From the NCBI GenBank assembly GCA_030435675.1, contig CM059621.1, positions 12,276,001-12,340,000 of the forward strand: a DNA stretch of 64,000 nt, read 5' to 3'. Both the position numbers and the translations under genes were made by a program. Source of the DNA: Steinernema hermaphroditum (lineage: Eukaryota; Nematoda; Chromadorea; Rhabditida; Steinernematidae). Of this stretch, positions 12,851 to 24,511 are shown piece after piece; position 1 is the first letter of the stretch, and every line of letters starts with the position of its first letter. The notes under the pieces were generated by a model. It did not search any database and was not told the DNA's origin. It saw nothing but the letters and a program-made list of their open reading frames with translations.

Positions 12851-13802
12851 GGGAACCAAATTGCGACATATACATGTGAAGTTGTACTGCTGGGGTGAAA
12901 TCGACTAGCGCGTTGCTGAGTCGACTTAATTTTCACAGAATTGCTCTTCACTTTGATCTGACAAAGCAACTACTCGAAATGATACGCGCCGATCGGGCTG
13001 TAATGTTGTGCGACAGATAGGGGCTGGGCTGGGGAGTACCTGATTGTCAAAATTGCACTTCAATTCGCTAAATATCAATTCTTAGTGTTATTAATTGCGC
13101 CACGTTGTCATATTATTAATTTACGATGGATAAAATCAGACTTACTGCAGGGTGAGGTTATCAATGTGGACCGATAGGATTGGACACTTTTTTTATTTTG
13201 CCTTGGAAAATTTTAAAATTTTTTGCCGACTGATTTCGTAACATAAACTGTCTGTCATCATTTTCCACGCTCTTTCTAGCGCTGTATTGAGTTTTTTGGT
13301 CAAAATCACACCGAACTCAGAAACCGGAAAAACACGGGGTGATGCTATCTTTGTGGAGCGCACTTTAGCTCCAAACGAGTATTAGTGAGAGAGAGCTTGC
13401 TATAACATGTACATTTTAGATTTTCTTGTAGGTTGTACATTTCGTTTCCATCAAAAGGCAGAAGATTCATTAATGACACAGCATGTCTGACGCATAGGAA
13501 ACTTCTTTAGTGTATTCCACCGGCAGGTGCCGAAACACATGCGCACTTGTGAAACGATAGCCAAAACGTGGCGGACATGCAGAATTGTGTTTCGCATCCC
13601 ACAAGCGACACTAAATTACATCGTGCTCGTATCTTTCCTAAAATTCCGCTAATTACATACACTTAAACTTCTCCGCCGCTGTTTTCTCCACAGCTTGAGT
13701 AGCGTCATGCTGAAGTGGGACAAAGGTACGTCTAGCGGCAGGTGTCTTCAAAACTAGAGTTCAACAATGAATAAGCTCTATTTCAGCTTTCAGCAGTAGG
13801 CG
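12851..13802. other. Intergenic, nothing recognised
   Basis: No open frame with motif or splice support. Likely contains the promoter of the 13.8 kb receptor, but no specific element could be read. Confidence 0.4.
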
Positions 13803-14931
13803 ATGGTCTCTGCGAACATACTGGTTGGTTCGCTCTACTTTTCTACATCAGCAGTATGCCTGCCTATGCAGATTCGGATAGCATACGTAAGTGCGAGGTA
13901 CAGGTTCTATGAACTTTTTTCGATTTGTAGATTATACTGTCGCATGCTCAGTACCGTAACTCCTGCTCATACCAAATAATGTTGCACATTGGCTTGGCGG
14001 ATTGCATTCAGCTCCTTATCCATCTATATTCTGGAATCGGTACACTCTGTGGCTTCGAAACAACTACACTCTTCGAGATCGTAAGACTCTAGCTCGTCGT
14101 CCAGGCAAAGTGGATATTTAGATATCCGGAGCTGTCCTTAACTCGAGTTGGATAATCATGAACTTACTCATCCTCGTCCTCGCTCTCAATAGACTCGAAG
14201 TTGTGGCAGAATTCAAAGTGACAAGATTAGTGCATCCGAATAAACTCTACAATGTAACTTCCACTGATCCCCGAATATGTGATAGGTACTTCTTTAGGTA
14301 CTCTCGGGTATGTGCTGGTGTGTGGGCCTGTTATTCTGTGGATCCTATCTTACACCATATGCCCACATGGAGTATGACGACGTAGGCTTTTTTTGGTCAC
14401 TAGTAGGAGACCCAGAGATGGTAGCGGTAATGACAAAAATTGAGATCTGCTGTACGGTCTCTTGCCTAATTACCACTTTTTGCATTTATGTTGTTATCTG
14501 TGCTGTTCTTCTAGCTAAGGTGAGCCACGACTTGGCAGATCCCAAAATCCCCTTTTAGAAAAGTATTTTCTTGCAAAACACTCAAAATCTTCCTAAACAC
14601 GAACTACGAGTGTTGGCTCAGGCCTTCACAACCTTTGGCTATACAAGCGTTCTAACTGTGTGCTGGCACTGGGGAAGACACTTTCTACCCGACAGTTGGT
14701 GGACAGAGATAGTCATAAACATCCTGTGGATTTTCGACAACGGCGCTTTGAATCCTCTTCTCTACATCATCGTGAACAGGTTAGCTAGTGACTGAGATCG
14801 AAGGATCACCGACTTCCAGAGCGATCCGAGAGAAGTTCTTCTCCTCCACATGGTGTAAACCGGAAATGAAAGTTTTCTACCTTGTCGCCGGACGTAAGAT
14901 TGTTGCCGCAGAATCCTTGTATAGACGATAG
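13803..14931 (+). CDS. Srt-like 7TM chemoreceptor
   Basis: Predicted chemoreceptor of 306 aa from exons 13803-13886, 13931-14080, 14122-14253, 14298-14519, 14559-14779 and 14820-14931. All junctions are GT-AG and in frame. TM1 near residues 5-26, TM2 near 47-68 (HIGLADCIQLLIH), TM3 near 90-106 ending LALNRLEVV, TM4 near 123-140 then YLTPYAHMEY, TM5 near 173-196, TM6 near 213-233 followed by CWHWGRHFLPDSW, TM7 near 244-268 with NPLLYIIVN. The five internal exon lengths equal those of the 10.1 kb gene, so the two are tandem duplicates on one strand. The last exon supplies a basic tail after a phase-2 intron. No defects are seen; this is the best reference member for the subfamily. Confidence 0.85.
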
Positions 14932-16720
14932 TCGGATCCTCGTCTGTTGTTTCTAATGCTCCTGTTAAATATGTTTTTGTTTAAATCCTATCTGAGAAAC
15001 ACGGAAACGGCAGGGTACTGGCACAACGAAGACCACTCTAGCTCTAAGCATGAACAAGTCTACGCGTTTCATCCACTGCAGATTTATTGGCTAATCTCTC
15101 ATCCATGATCACATAAAAGCCGGACTTCTTGATGCAAGTCAATTCCACACGATTTTACACGATTTTTACACGATTTATCTTACCGAATCAACGGCTTACG
15201 CCGTGCAGGACGTCTCATATATGCACAAAGAAGAACATAGTCACACCGTGGTCGCTGATTTTCTTCTGATTTCGGTGGAGCAGACGAATCCGAATAGAAT
15301 ACAGCTTTCCCATTAGTTTGCGCGGGCATCGAAGTCGTGAAGAGCTGATTCCGGAAGTGGAATAGCGGTGGAGCAGAGCCAACGGAGCGGAGAGTTATCT
15401 TCGGTTCGGCTGGCCGCGTGGACTTCGGAGTTGCAACGCTTTTTCGGCTTCTTTGGCGGCGCGGGTGGAGTCGACTGGTCGTGACGGGCCTCTTGGCAAG
15501 ACGGTGGAACTACGGCTCCCTGGTGTTCCAGGCCTTCTGGGAGCCGGGGCGATCATTGCGCCAACAACGACGGCCGAGAACAACCGGTCACTTAACTCAT
15601 TCGGCTCAGACAGCCTCAGAGAGAGAGAGAGCGAGTGGACGACCCGACCGATCGCTGGGGCACAAATCAAAGACCCGGACGACTCCACACAAATTAAAAA
15701 CTAGCATATTTCGCGTGGGGCATTATAACCCTGGCGGATCTTCTCTGATAACAAAATATGTGGATCTATTAACAAAGAGTCGCCAATCCTATAACTCTAG
15801 CTAGCCATAATTTCGAACAGTGGCCGGAATTACATATACTTGAGTGGATAAAATGGAACAGTGGCTACAATACGCTGGAATCGTTGAAACGCTACCACAT
15901 TCATCAGGTAAGGGCGTTCCAATGACAAGTTCTCGAACAACCTGACCACCTTCACTACCGGACATAAATCTCTACACCAGAATCATCGGTCTAAAAACAT
16001 AAAATTGGAAGCGTTAACAACGAATCTTCTGAATGACGAATTCCACTTAACGTTAAGAGCAAATACGAACCAAATTTCCTACTTGCGTACATTCCCGTTG
16101 TTGCGAAAATTACGAGAATGTCGAGCATATGAGGTTTTGCAATTCGTTGTAGGACCTATAGGACACGCCCAATACGCCAGGTAAATGATTTGGTGTCCCG
16201 CTGGAATCTGTTATCCCCGGGAACTGTTGTCACACAATCTGTCCTAAACACAGGTTAAGGTTTCATTTAAAGAACGAGGTCTGACCAACCTGGATTCATG
16301 TCTGCCTAACATACAGACCTGACCTCATCTTCGGCACATATTTAAACCAGAATTCTTATGAAAACCGGAATAACCGTCATAACCTATAGACGTTATTTCG
16401 TTTTATGGCCACTATTTGCTGACAGAGCCAATGTTTTGAGAATTATGTTTGCATTAGACGATAGTTAAAGTCATCCGACGATGCGTTTTGTTTTCATAAT
16501 TCTATTGAACGTCATAGGAGAGACAGGCAGGTGAGGTGAGTGCAGGTGATAGAAGCAGCCCTCACTTTTGCATTGGCCTGCCTCGGTCTCTCTTTTGAAT
16601 GTTTCTGAATTACAAATAAACCTTTATTTCGAAGATCAGCTAAGTTCACTAATTATGTCGTTAAATTTCTCATTCGTCGGTTCTCAACCTTTCCACAAAC
16701 GGACCAAGTCCACGCGTTTT
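14932..16720. other. Intergenic, holds one R1 repeat copy
   Basis: Besides the R1 copy listed separately, no gene is supported. Open frames at 15395-15804 on both strands lie inside R1 and recur in its other copies, so they are repeat-derived. Confidence 0.5.
15147..15690 (+). repeat. R1 dispersed repeat, copy 1
   Basis: About 545-base interspersed repeat. The 5' part starts with TTTTACACGATTTTTACACG and an AACGGCTTACGCC motif; the middle is GC-rich; the 3' end has an AG-dinucleotide run followed by GACGACCCGACCGATCG and ACAAAT(C/G)AAAGACC. A near-identical inverted copy is at 45.77-46.29 kb and a diverged direct copy at 23.63-24.1 kb. No coding capacity is shared in a conserved frame, so it is best read as a SINE- or MITE-like non-autonomous element. 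Confidence 0.75.
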
Positions 16721-17828
16721 TCATGTCGTTGTGAGAGTTGCAACGTGTGAAACACAAACAGCGTTTGTCCTCTCTTTTGCAGCAAACATCTTGAACAATT
16801 TTTCACGCACTCCTCTGAAATTATATCTGTGTGAACTACAAAAGAGCCACTCGGAAACTCGCGAATTGATTATGAAGTAGACGACAGGATTGACGACGCC
16901 ATCCACCATCCACATTATGTTTATGGCGATGGGCGTCCAAGAACTGTCGGGCAAAAAGTAGTCGCCATAGTGCCAACAGCAGATCAAGGCGCTTTTGTAC
17001 GAGAAGATTATAAAGGCTTGTAGGATGAGTTGTAGTTCTTGAGCGGAGATTGTCGAACTTCTCAGCGAGTAGGACCTTTTCTAAACACTGTGCCATAGAC
17101 ATGGTGATATAATATCTAGGTACCTTGGCTACGACGGTAATGAAAATGATGATGTAGAGGATGAACGAAGTGAGTAATGCCGGGATTGTGGAGAGGGTCT
17201 CCGCGTCTTGAACGAATTCATTCCACGTGCCGTTCTCCAGAAAGGACCAGTAGAAGTCATCGTTGTTGTATTCGAGGCCTGTGTAGGGAGTCATGTAGCA
17301 GGTGAACAATCCGAGTCCAAACAGCCAGCACAGGACTGCTGTAACCTGAACGACACAATATGGAAAAGGTCGGACGAACTCTGTGTTACATTATAAAAGA
17401 TCGTCCTGTTGATTCCTGTCTTCAAATCCGTAATTACATCTAATCTATTCACGGCCAGAAGGAAGGTAAGCAGCATCATAGAGATCCACACGGCGTTGAC
17501 GAATCCACCAAAGAACTGAAACTGTGTGTTGCTGGCACACCCATACAATCCACTCGAACCTTTTCCAAATGGATGCAGAAATTGCTTCCTGTCAATGTCA
17601 TCAGACCTGTGTACACGTGATTCACCACTTGAACGCAGTCACCAATGTCAATTTGGATCATTAGTTGATACGATGGAAGAGAGCGTAACTTTTTGTTGGA
17701 GAGAAATATCTAGAATTCGACGGTGACTTGCAAATTTTTGAGCGACCTACATAGAGGAGAACAGCGTGAAGAGGAAGAGCGGTCAAGCCAATAAGTAGAT
17801 AGATCGCACCAACCACATATCGAATCAT
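16721..17828 (-). CDS. Srt-like 7TM chemoreceptor, last intron exonised
   Basis: Predicted chemoreceptor of 311 aa; exons in transcript order are 17828-17751, 17709-17560, 17515-17390, 17345-17124 and 17080-16721. Exons 2 and 4 (150 and 222 bases) match the plus-strand genes at 10.1 and 13.8 kb. Motifs: LLTFLLAVNRLDVI after TM3, CYMTPYTGLEY in the outer loop, CCWHYGDYFLPDSSW after TM6, NPVVYFIINS in TM7. At the place where paralogues have a last phase-2 intron, the acceptor TTTCAG survives but the donor no longer reads GT. The 45-base former intron has no stop and is a multiple of three, so it is probably translated, adding 15 residues before the tail. The array changes strand at this gene. 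Confidence 0.82.
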
Positions 17829-18149
17829 GATGCGAAGTGGTTGAGTGGCAACGTTCTGAGTGACTACACTTATACCCGGTAGGCGTTGAATACAAACCTA
17901 TACAAAAAGCAAGGCTTTATAACAACATGACAGTCGACTGAACTTCAAATTGCACTATGATATTTTTCGAACAAATGCAGTATTTTCCGCGTGTGTTGAT
18001 GTACTTCGCACACGTGAAGAACTTCAATAAACATGCTTATTTGAGCGCCATACAAATCATCCGGAAATCACGAATTTATTTCATGAATCAAGGACACGAC
18101 TGAGACCTCAGAAATCGCAGTCCATTTAGATGTGAAAACGAAAAGGTTT

Positions 18150-19669
18150 TCATCGCGAAAAGCTGACAATTGGAGTCACTTTTGTCTTCTTTTTCCACCA
18201 CATATCGACGACTTTCTCACGGACTGATCTAAACATACAACAACACCATGTACCGCACGACAAATTGCCGTTACGAGTTAAGGACGATGGTAACCGCGCT
18301 GAGAAATCCACATTCCACTATCCACAGTGTTGTGGCGATAACGGATATGTAGGCTTGGTCGGTTATCATGACGAATCCCCAAAAGAACCACAGGAGGTAC
18401 GTGCCTTCGTAGCAGAAGGAGACAACTGACACCAGCAGAACTCTGAGCTCTGCCTTGGTGGAGGACGACGGGGCAAGCGAGTGTTTTCTCTAAAAGATGC
18501 CAACTAAAGACTCTCACGCTCACTCGAGAAAGACCGCCCGGCTTCACCGCCAGAGAAGCCCGAGCTGTCCAGCTTGGAACCCAAGGTCAAACTGTCTGAA
18601 AATAAGCCTAAGCCTAAGCTCAAGCTTACGCTGTCTAGCATGGGCCCAGAGGTTAACTGTCTGAAAATAAGCTTAGGCTTAGGCTTAAGCTGTCTAGCAT
18701 GGGCCCAGAGGTTAACTGTCTGAAAATAAGCTTGGGCTTAGGCTTAGGCTTAAGCTGTCTTGCATGGGCCAAAGGTCAACTGTCTGAAAATAAGCCTAAG
18801 CCTAAGCCCAAGCTTACACTGTCTAGCATGGGCCCAGAGGTTAACTGTCTGAAAATAAGCTTGGGCTTAGGCTTAGGCTTAAGCTGTCTAGCATGGGCCC
18901 AAAGGTCAAACTGTCTGAAAATAAGCTTTAATAAGAAAATAAAAAAATTTTTTTTTTGTTTTGCCCCCCGATATTTGTGCCAACTCTTACCGAAATTATC
19001 CGTACAACCGTGACAACGTATAATATGAGGATGCCCGCCAGCATTGTAAAGTCAACACATATCTCCACAAGTGACAGTAGCTGAGACGTTTCCTCTCTCG
19101 AATCGTAAAACCAAGAAAACGCTCCCTTTGACTGGAAATAAGTAAACCCAAAACCGGGGAGATTCAGTACGACGAAGTAGGATCCAGCCAGGAGCCACGA
19201 TAAGAAAAGGAGCACATAACTGATGCAGTGAGTTCGAGTGCTCCGGTTGGTCATGAGAAAAATAAGTGATCTCTCGACGGCCAACGCCAGGGAAGCGCTT
19301 ATGTAGAGGAACCATCCACTTTGAAGGCAAGCTCCCAGCAACTAAACAATCTTTATTCACTGGTACTTATATTCTGAAACGAGCCTTTTCGAGTGTTCCA
19401 TTAAAGTTTGTATTGAATATGGTCATAACAGCACCGAAAAACAGAGAACAAAGCTGCACAGTGCATCCAAAGATCATGTGCTTGATGATGAGGTACGTCA
19501 GTGTCTTGAATTCCTGAGTTCTGTGCAACACCTAAAAAGAGCCCTCTTTACAGCATCACCTTACCCTGGAATAGCTTACAACAAAAACGACGATGTTAAG
19601 AGAGATTAGGAGAAGAGACAAAAGAGCGTGAATCGTTCCAATCAGCGCCGACTGGATGTCGACCGCCAT
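18150..19669 (-). CDS. 7TM chemoreceptor with satellite in intron 3
   Basis: Predicted receptor of 293 aa; exons in transcript order 19669-19580, 19531-19385, 19341-18991, 18489-18275 and 18228-18150. First full member of the minus-strand subfamily, whose plan is about 87/147/348/215/80 bases. Motifs: FGCTVQLCSLFFGAVMT in TM2, SLALAVERSLIF after TM3, LPGFGFTYF and WFYDS in the outer loop, YLLWFFWG in TM6, LWIVECGFLSAVTIVLNS in TM7. The donor of intron 2 is GC instead of GT. Intron 3 is about 500 bases, ten times its paralogues, because it carries a telomere-like satellite (18.58-18.93 kb). Expected site is the sensory cilium membrane; ligand unknown. Confidence 0.82.
18580..18935 (+). repeat. 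Telomere-like satellite (about 66-bp unit)
   Basis: About five copies of a unit containing CTGTCTGAAAATAAGC, a short stretch of TTAGGC or CCTAAG hexamers, and CTGTCTAGCATGGGCCCA. It lies wholly inside intron 3 of the receptor at 18.15-19.67 kb. The same family occurs at 32.3 kb and 45.6-47.2 kb. Confidence 0.85.
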
Positions 19670-20595
19670 AGAGTAAGAGAATTTTTTTAATCGAATTCCT
19701 CAATACGTAAGTATTTTTGATGATAAGCCGATTTTCCAGCTGCATTTAAGTGAACCACGTGTGTTCCGCGTTGGCCAACAACACGCCTGATCTAATTTGG
19801 TCGTTGTTTAATATTAATTGTCTCGAAATCCTAAACGAATTCCGTTCTTCGAACGAGATCTATCTAGCGAGAACTCAACGACGCACAAAATGGCCGGAGA
19901 AAGATCGCTGGCACTAAAATTTCTGATTTTATCTGAAAATTCTTCGCTTTAGGTGTCTGTGAATTGACCACGCAAGCCTTCATATGCTAGAACCTCTCCA
20001 ATATATATAATGCATGTATTAAATACAATCTTAAGCCATGAAAGACAGTAGCAATAGCTGGTTGGTGCATTGAAAACGGACCATCCCTCCCTATACACAG
20101 CGTCTATCAGAATAGGTGTAAAACACCATTTACCAGTTCAATGACAGACTTACACGCTTAAATTGCGTTTTTAGGACATGTTTCTCGTGTCTGCTCGCTG
20201 TTGAGATATATTTAAACGGTTTAGTGTACCATTCAGTTCCTTTTTTGCGAGTTCATGCTCTCGAGCCAACGGCTTACGCATTCTAGACAAACAAGAAAGA
20301 CGAACATTACACCGAAAATCAAATCGCTGACGTATGTTCCTCTATTCGTATCTATTTGTGACGTCGCCTTTATATATGTATGTAGTAATACCGATCACTG
20401 TTTTGCGAAAACTGTGACGCCTATTATGGCTTTCAGAAATCACCTGGATTGTGCTGCACTTGACGCAAACTAAATGTAAATGTCACGAAAACAAACCCTG
20501 CAGATGGTGAATGTGATGCGTCACAGCTGTTTTTCGCGAATACGGTACTCAGATGTTTATTACTCAAACAGAACAAATATGTAACCTAAAATCTA
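19670..20595. other. Intergenic, nothing recognised
   Basis: Upstream region of the minus-strand receptor at 18-19.7 kb and downstream of the next. A faint R1-like 5' motif (AACGGCTTACGC) is near 20269. No gene is supported. Confidence 0.4.
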
Positions 20596-21640
20596 CTATG
20601 CCTTAGTTTCAATAGTGCTGGGAGTGACCATCCGATGCGCGGCGACCCTAGTAACGAACGCTCTTTTTTGCGCATTTCTAAACACCATGTGAAGAATTTT
20701 TCGGCGAATCGCTCCGTTGATGACTATCGTGGCTATGGAGAAGAATCCACAGTCAAAGATCCACAGAAAAGTGACGATGATCGACGAGATGATTCCGTCG
20801 GAGAGGAGGTGGTTGCCCCAGAAGAACCAAAGGAGATAAGTCGACTCGTAGAGAAAGGAGATCATGGCGATCGCTAGAATTCGAATTTCGACGATGGACG
20901 AGGAGATGCGAGCATTTCCTGATCGTCTCATCTAAGGAGATAACTTGTAAAAGAACTGAAGTGTATAGCTTACCATAATGAGACGAGTGAAGACGACAAA
21001 ATAGAGCGATAAGACAGTGACGAGGATCGAGAAGTCAAGGCACATCTCCAGGGTGAGATAGGCCTGTGTGCCAGGCTGCTTGTCGTAAAACCAATCGAAA
21101 TAGCCATAGTTTGACAAGTAGGTAAACCCGTAGCCCGGAAGCATCAGTCCCACGAGATAGAGAAGGGCGACTGCCCAGGAAAAGCCGAGCACGACGTAAG
21201 AGATGATGATCGTGTTCTTCTCACTGACGATGAAAACGAAAGTGAGTGTTCTATCTATGGCTAAAGCCAGAGACGCCACAAGATAGAGGAACCATCCACT
21301 CTGAATCCACGCTCCTGCCGCCTAGGAGAGAGATGTTAAAAGCAGTTGGAGGACAGCACCCTACTCTCTCCAAGTAGTCGTTAAGGTTACTGTTGCTCAT
21401 GGTCATCAGTCCGCCGATGAAGTGGGAGCAGAGCTGCATCATGCACCCAGGAATCATGTTCTTTATGATACGGTAGGTGTTTGTGTTGAACTCTTTGTGT
21501 CGGAAAAGAACCTAGGGCACGGACGTGGGAAAGCAAAGTCCGAGCAGACTCACAAACAAGACGAGGGCGTTGATGAATAGGAGCGAAGCGGCTGTGAAGC
21601 TGTACACGAATCCAACAGCAATATTCACAAGAGGAACCAT
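20596..21640 (-). CDS. 7TM chemoreceptor, last intron absent
   Basis: Predicted receptor of 305 aa; exons in transcript order 21640-21554, 21511-21365, 21321-20974 and 20931-20596. The ATG directly follows a TTTCAG acceptor, suggesting trans-splicing. TM1 near residues 6-28; TM2 with CMMQLCSHFIGGLMTM near 50-70; TM3 near 85-103 with SLALAIDR; outer loop LPGYGFTYL and WFYDK; TM5 near 170-194; TM6 with YLLWFFWG near 215-235; TM7 with LWIFDCGFFSIATIVING near 250-270. The intron that paralogues have after TM7 is missing cleanly and the frame runs straight into the basic tail. No other defect is visible. Confidence 0.85.
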
Positions 21641-23377
21641 CTGAAATGCCGTGGAACTGAACACCGAAAGCTGAGGTCGATGTCAAGGTAAATAGCCATT
21701 AGTTGGACTAATACGGTAGAGAAAAACAACGACAGGTGAAAATCGAGGATAGTCATAATCATATGACCGATGTTTTCCTTCCAAAGAAAACTCAAAACAA
21801 AGCACTCTTCAGGCTTCTACTTGCATTACACGGTAAGATGTAGCGAGTCACAATCGATTGTATGTCTCTAGGGAGAGAAATATAATTAAAGGCATCTAAG
21901 ATCACATACACTGGGTGTAATTACCTATGTCCATAAGCTCTTTTCTAGTATAGAATCATATAAGCTAAAGGGTCAAGATACTACAATTGTGTATTTTGTA
22001 AAATCTGTTTGGCGCAGACTTAACTTCACACCGCATTTTACGTATTTTACATACAAACATCCGAAGTACGTCTGAGAAAATTCAGCCAAAACTATGATTT
22101 GGGGCAGATCTGGTAGAAAGTCAAGGACACGGTTTTCCCACTAACTGGAGAGAAAGTCCCGATGCCTGAACAACACAACGCTTAATTTCGTTTGTGTGGA
22201 ATGTGGGAAAAAACCTGGGAAACTAATCCCAAAGTTTGTGCGATGCACTGTGCGGTCTATTGTCTTTCATGATGTCCTCAGATTCACACTTTTTGTTTCA
22301 GAAGTTGACTTTCCTGTCCGTTTCACTTATGTACAAACCCAAACAGAGCTCAAACGACGCTTACATAAGGTGAAGCACGTAACGAAAAGAACAACAAAAT
22401 AATGCAAGCATAATTTGAGGCAGAGTATACGAGATATATTTGCCGACAAGTGCCGTAGCATTATTGTTTGGAATTAACTCTCGGACTATTGACACCTTAC
22501 GACCAAATAAAAACGCTGCTTTCGCGAGCTCGTCGGGCATCTCTATTTGTTGCACTCTCTGTTAGAATAACAAGTTTATTCCATGCGTTAGACCACAACT
22601 TTTATGGGCGATTGAAGTATTTCAGAGATCCGCCAAAATTCCATTTGGAATGTAAGGTTGTAGACCCTGAAAATTACTTAGCGAATGGTGCACTTTTCAC
22701 ATTCAGAATCAACATCATGCGTGAGTGTCTATGCGCGGTTCAGTTTTCCCATACACCATGAGACGCGCGAGTTCCTCAGCAACACCGAATTTTTAACAAA
22801 AAATTCTCTTCAGACGCCGTTTTAATCAAAACATTGATCTCTCATCACCGTCTGAATGCGGAACTGCGTAAACTAGCAACAAAATCACAACGGTTCACAC
22901 AACGGTCCCTCTCAAAAGAAAAACAAAAGGTTCAGTGACGTCCACAAGTGAGTAAGAGTGCGTCTGGGAATAGGGAAGTATTGCACAGACTGTTTATGTA
23001 AGTAATGCAGCTGCCTTTGTTACGGGGCCTCATAAACACTGCAGAAAGCTGCTAACTAGAGCAGCACCAGCTGAAGAAGGCGCTTTCGCTAATCACGAGA
23101 CGACCATTAGAAGACAAACAAAAGTTTGTCGTAAAAACACTTTTAGTCAATGTTCAATAATCAAGCAAAATTAATTATATTTATTCGTTTAATTCTAACT
23201 GTGCACTGTTTATCGAATCGACGGCATTACACCGGGCGAGATCTCTTGCAAACGTAAAAAGGCGTAGTCACCGATCTTCTTCTGGCTATGGTGTAGGGCA
23301 TGCCGTCAGAGTCGAAAACGGTGATTAGAGCATTAGTGACCATCACCGAAGCGACGAACTGATTTCCGTAGAGGCGC
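21641..23377. other. Intergenic, nothing firm
   Basis: No gene with splice or motif support. A partial R1 5' end (ATCGAATCGACGGC motif, then TCTTCTTCTGGCT) is near 23210-23290. Confidence 0.45.
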
Positions 23378-24335
23378 TGAAAATTACGATCATATCAGAC
23401 TGGTTTAATTTTTGTATTAAGTTCAATTTCATCGGTTCTTCTTTTCACAATTTCGTCTTTTCGGGTCTAAAGTTCGAACTTTTTTTTAGCAAAAGTCATG
23501 TGAAGTGCGTTCAATTGTTGTTTATTGCAAGCATCGCATCATTGAGCAAGACTTCGGAGTTTTAGTTTTCAGATTTCAGCTTCTCGAGACGGCTCTGGTG
23601 GCCGGGCAGTGATTACGAGTTTTACGAGTTTATCTTCTCGTATCGAAGGCTTACACCTTGCGAGACGTCATATATGCACAAAAAGGCACTAATCACACCG
23701 TATTGTCGCTGATTTTCCTCTGGCTTCGGCTGGAGATGGCATCCGAGAAGAACGATCAGTGGTCCCATTAGTATGCGCGGGCGTTGAAGTGGCGAAGAGG
23801 TTGAATCAAGTCGCAGCGGACGGAGCGGGATCCCATCTTCAGCTGGCAGCGCAGACGTCGGAGGTGCAACGCTTCTTCGGCTTCTCTGGCGGCGCGGGTG
23901 GAGTCGGGCGGTTGTGACGGTCTTCTTGGCAAGACAGTGGAACTACGGCTTCCTGGTGTTCCAGGCCTTCTGGGAGCCGGGGTGATCATTGCGTCCGCAA
24001 TGACGATCGAGAACGACCTCTCACTCAACTCATTCGGCTCAGACAGCCTCAGAGAGAGAGCGAGTGGACGACCCGACCGATCGTTGGGGACACAAATGAA
24101 AGACCTCGCAGTGATTACGATCTTCTGGAAAAGACTGTGGAACTACGGCTTCCTGGTATTCCATTTTGGGAGTCGGGCAGCCATTGCTCTAGCAACGACG
24201 GCTGAAAGCTACGATCATATCAGACTGGTTTAATTTTCGTGCTAAGTTCAATTTCTTCCGGAATCAACATGTCTTTTCGGGTCTAAAGTTCGAGATTTTT
24301 TAACAAAAGTCGTGGGAAGTGCGCTCAATTGTTAT
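23378..24335 (+). repeat. R1 copy 2 between 130-bp direct repeats
   Basis: A diverged R1 copy (about 23630-24105) is framed by two direct copies of a roughly 130-base segment, 23378-23518 and 24208-24335. Both begin TACGATCATATCAGACTGG and share TCTTTTCGGGTCTAAAGTTC and a later CAATTGTT. A second partial R1 3' fragment lies at about 24110-24205. The nested arrangement suggests repeated insertion or a local tandem duplication. Confidence 0.65.
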
Positions 24336-24511
24336 GTAGTTGAAAACAGCAAACGTCACCTACATTACATGTCCTGCAAGTATCGTACTTTTAGGTCCGC
24401 GCACATTCGTGTGAACGCGAACGCCCTTGTTGTTATTAAATAAAGGTTGTTTATCCTTTACCTCTAGATATGGCAAAACACAATAGCTCCAAGCCGATAT
24501 GCAAACTTCGG

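Noticed and set aside
15395..15804. Arg/Ser-rich frames at 15.4-15.8 kb and similar ones at 23.8-24.2 and 45.6-46.1 kb
   Set aside because: They recur in every R1 copy, in different frames and on both strands, with stops at different places; they belong to the repeat.
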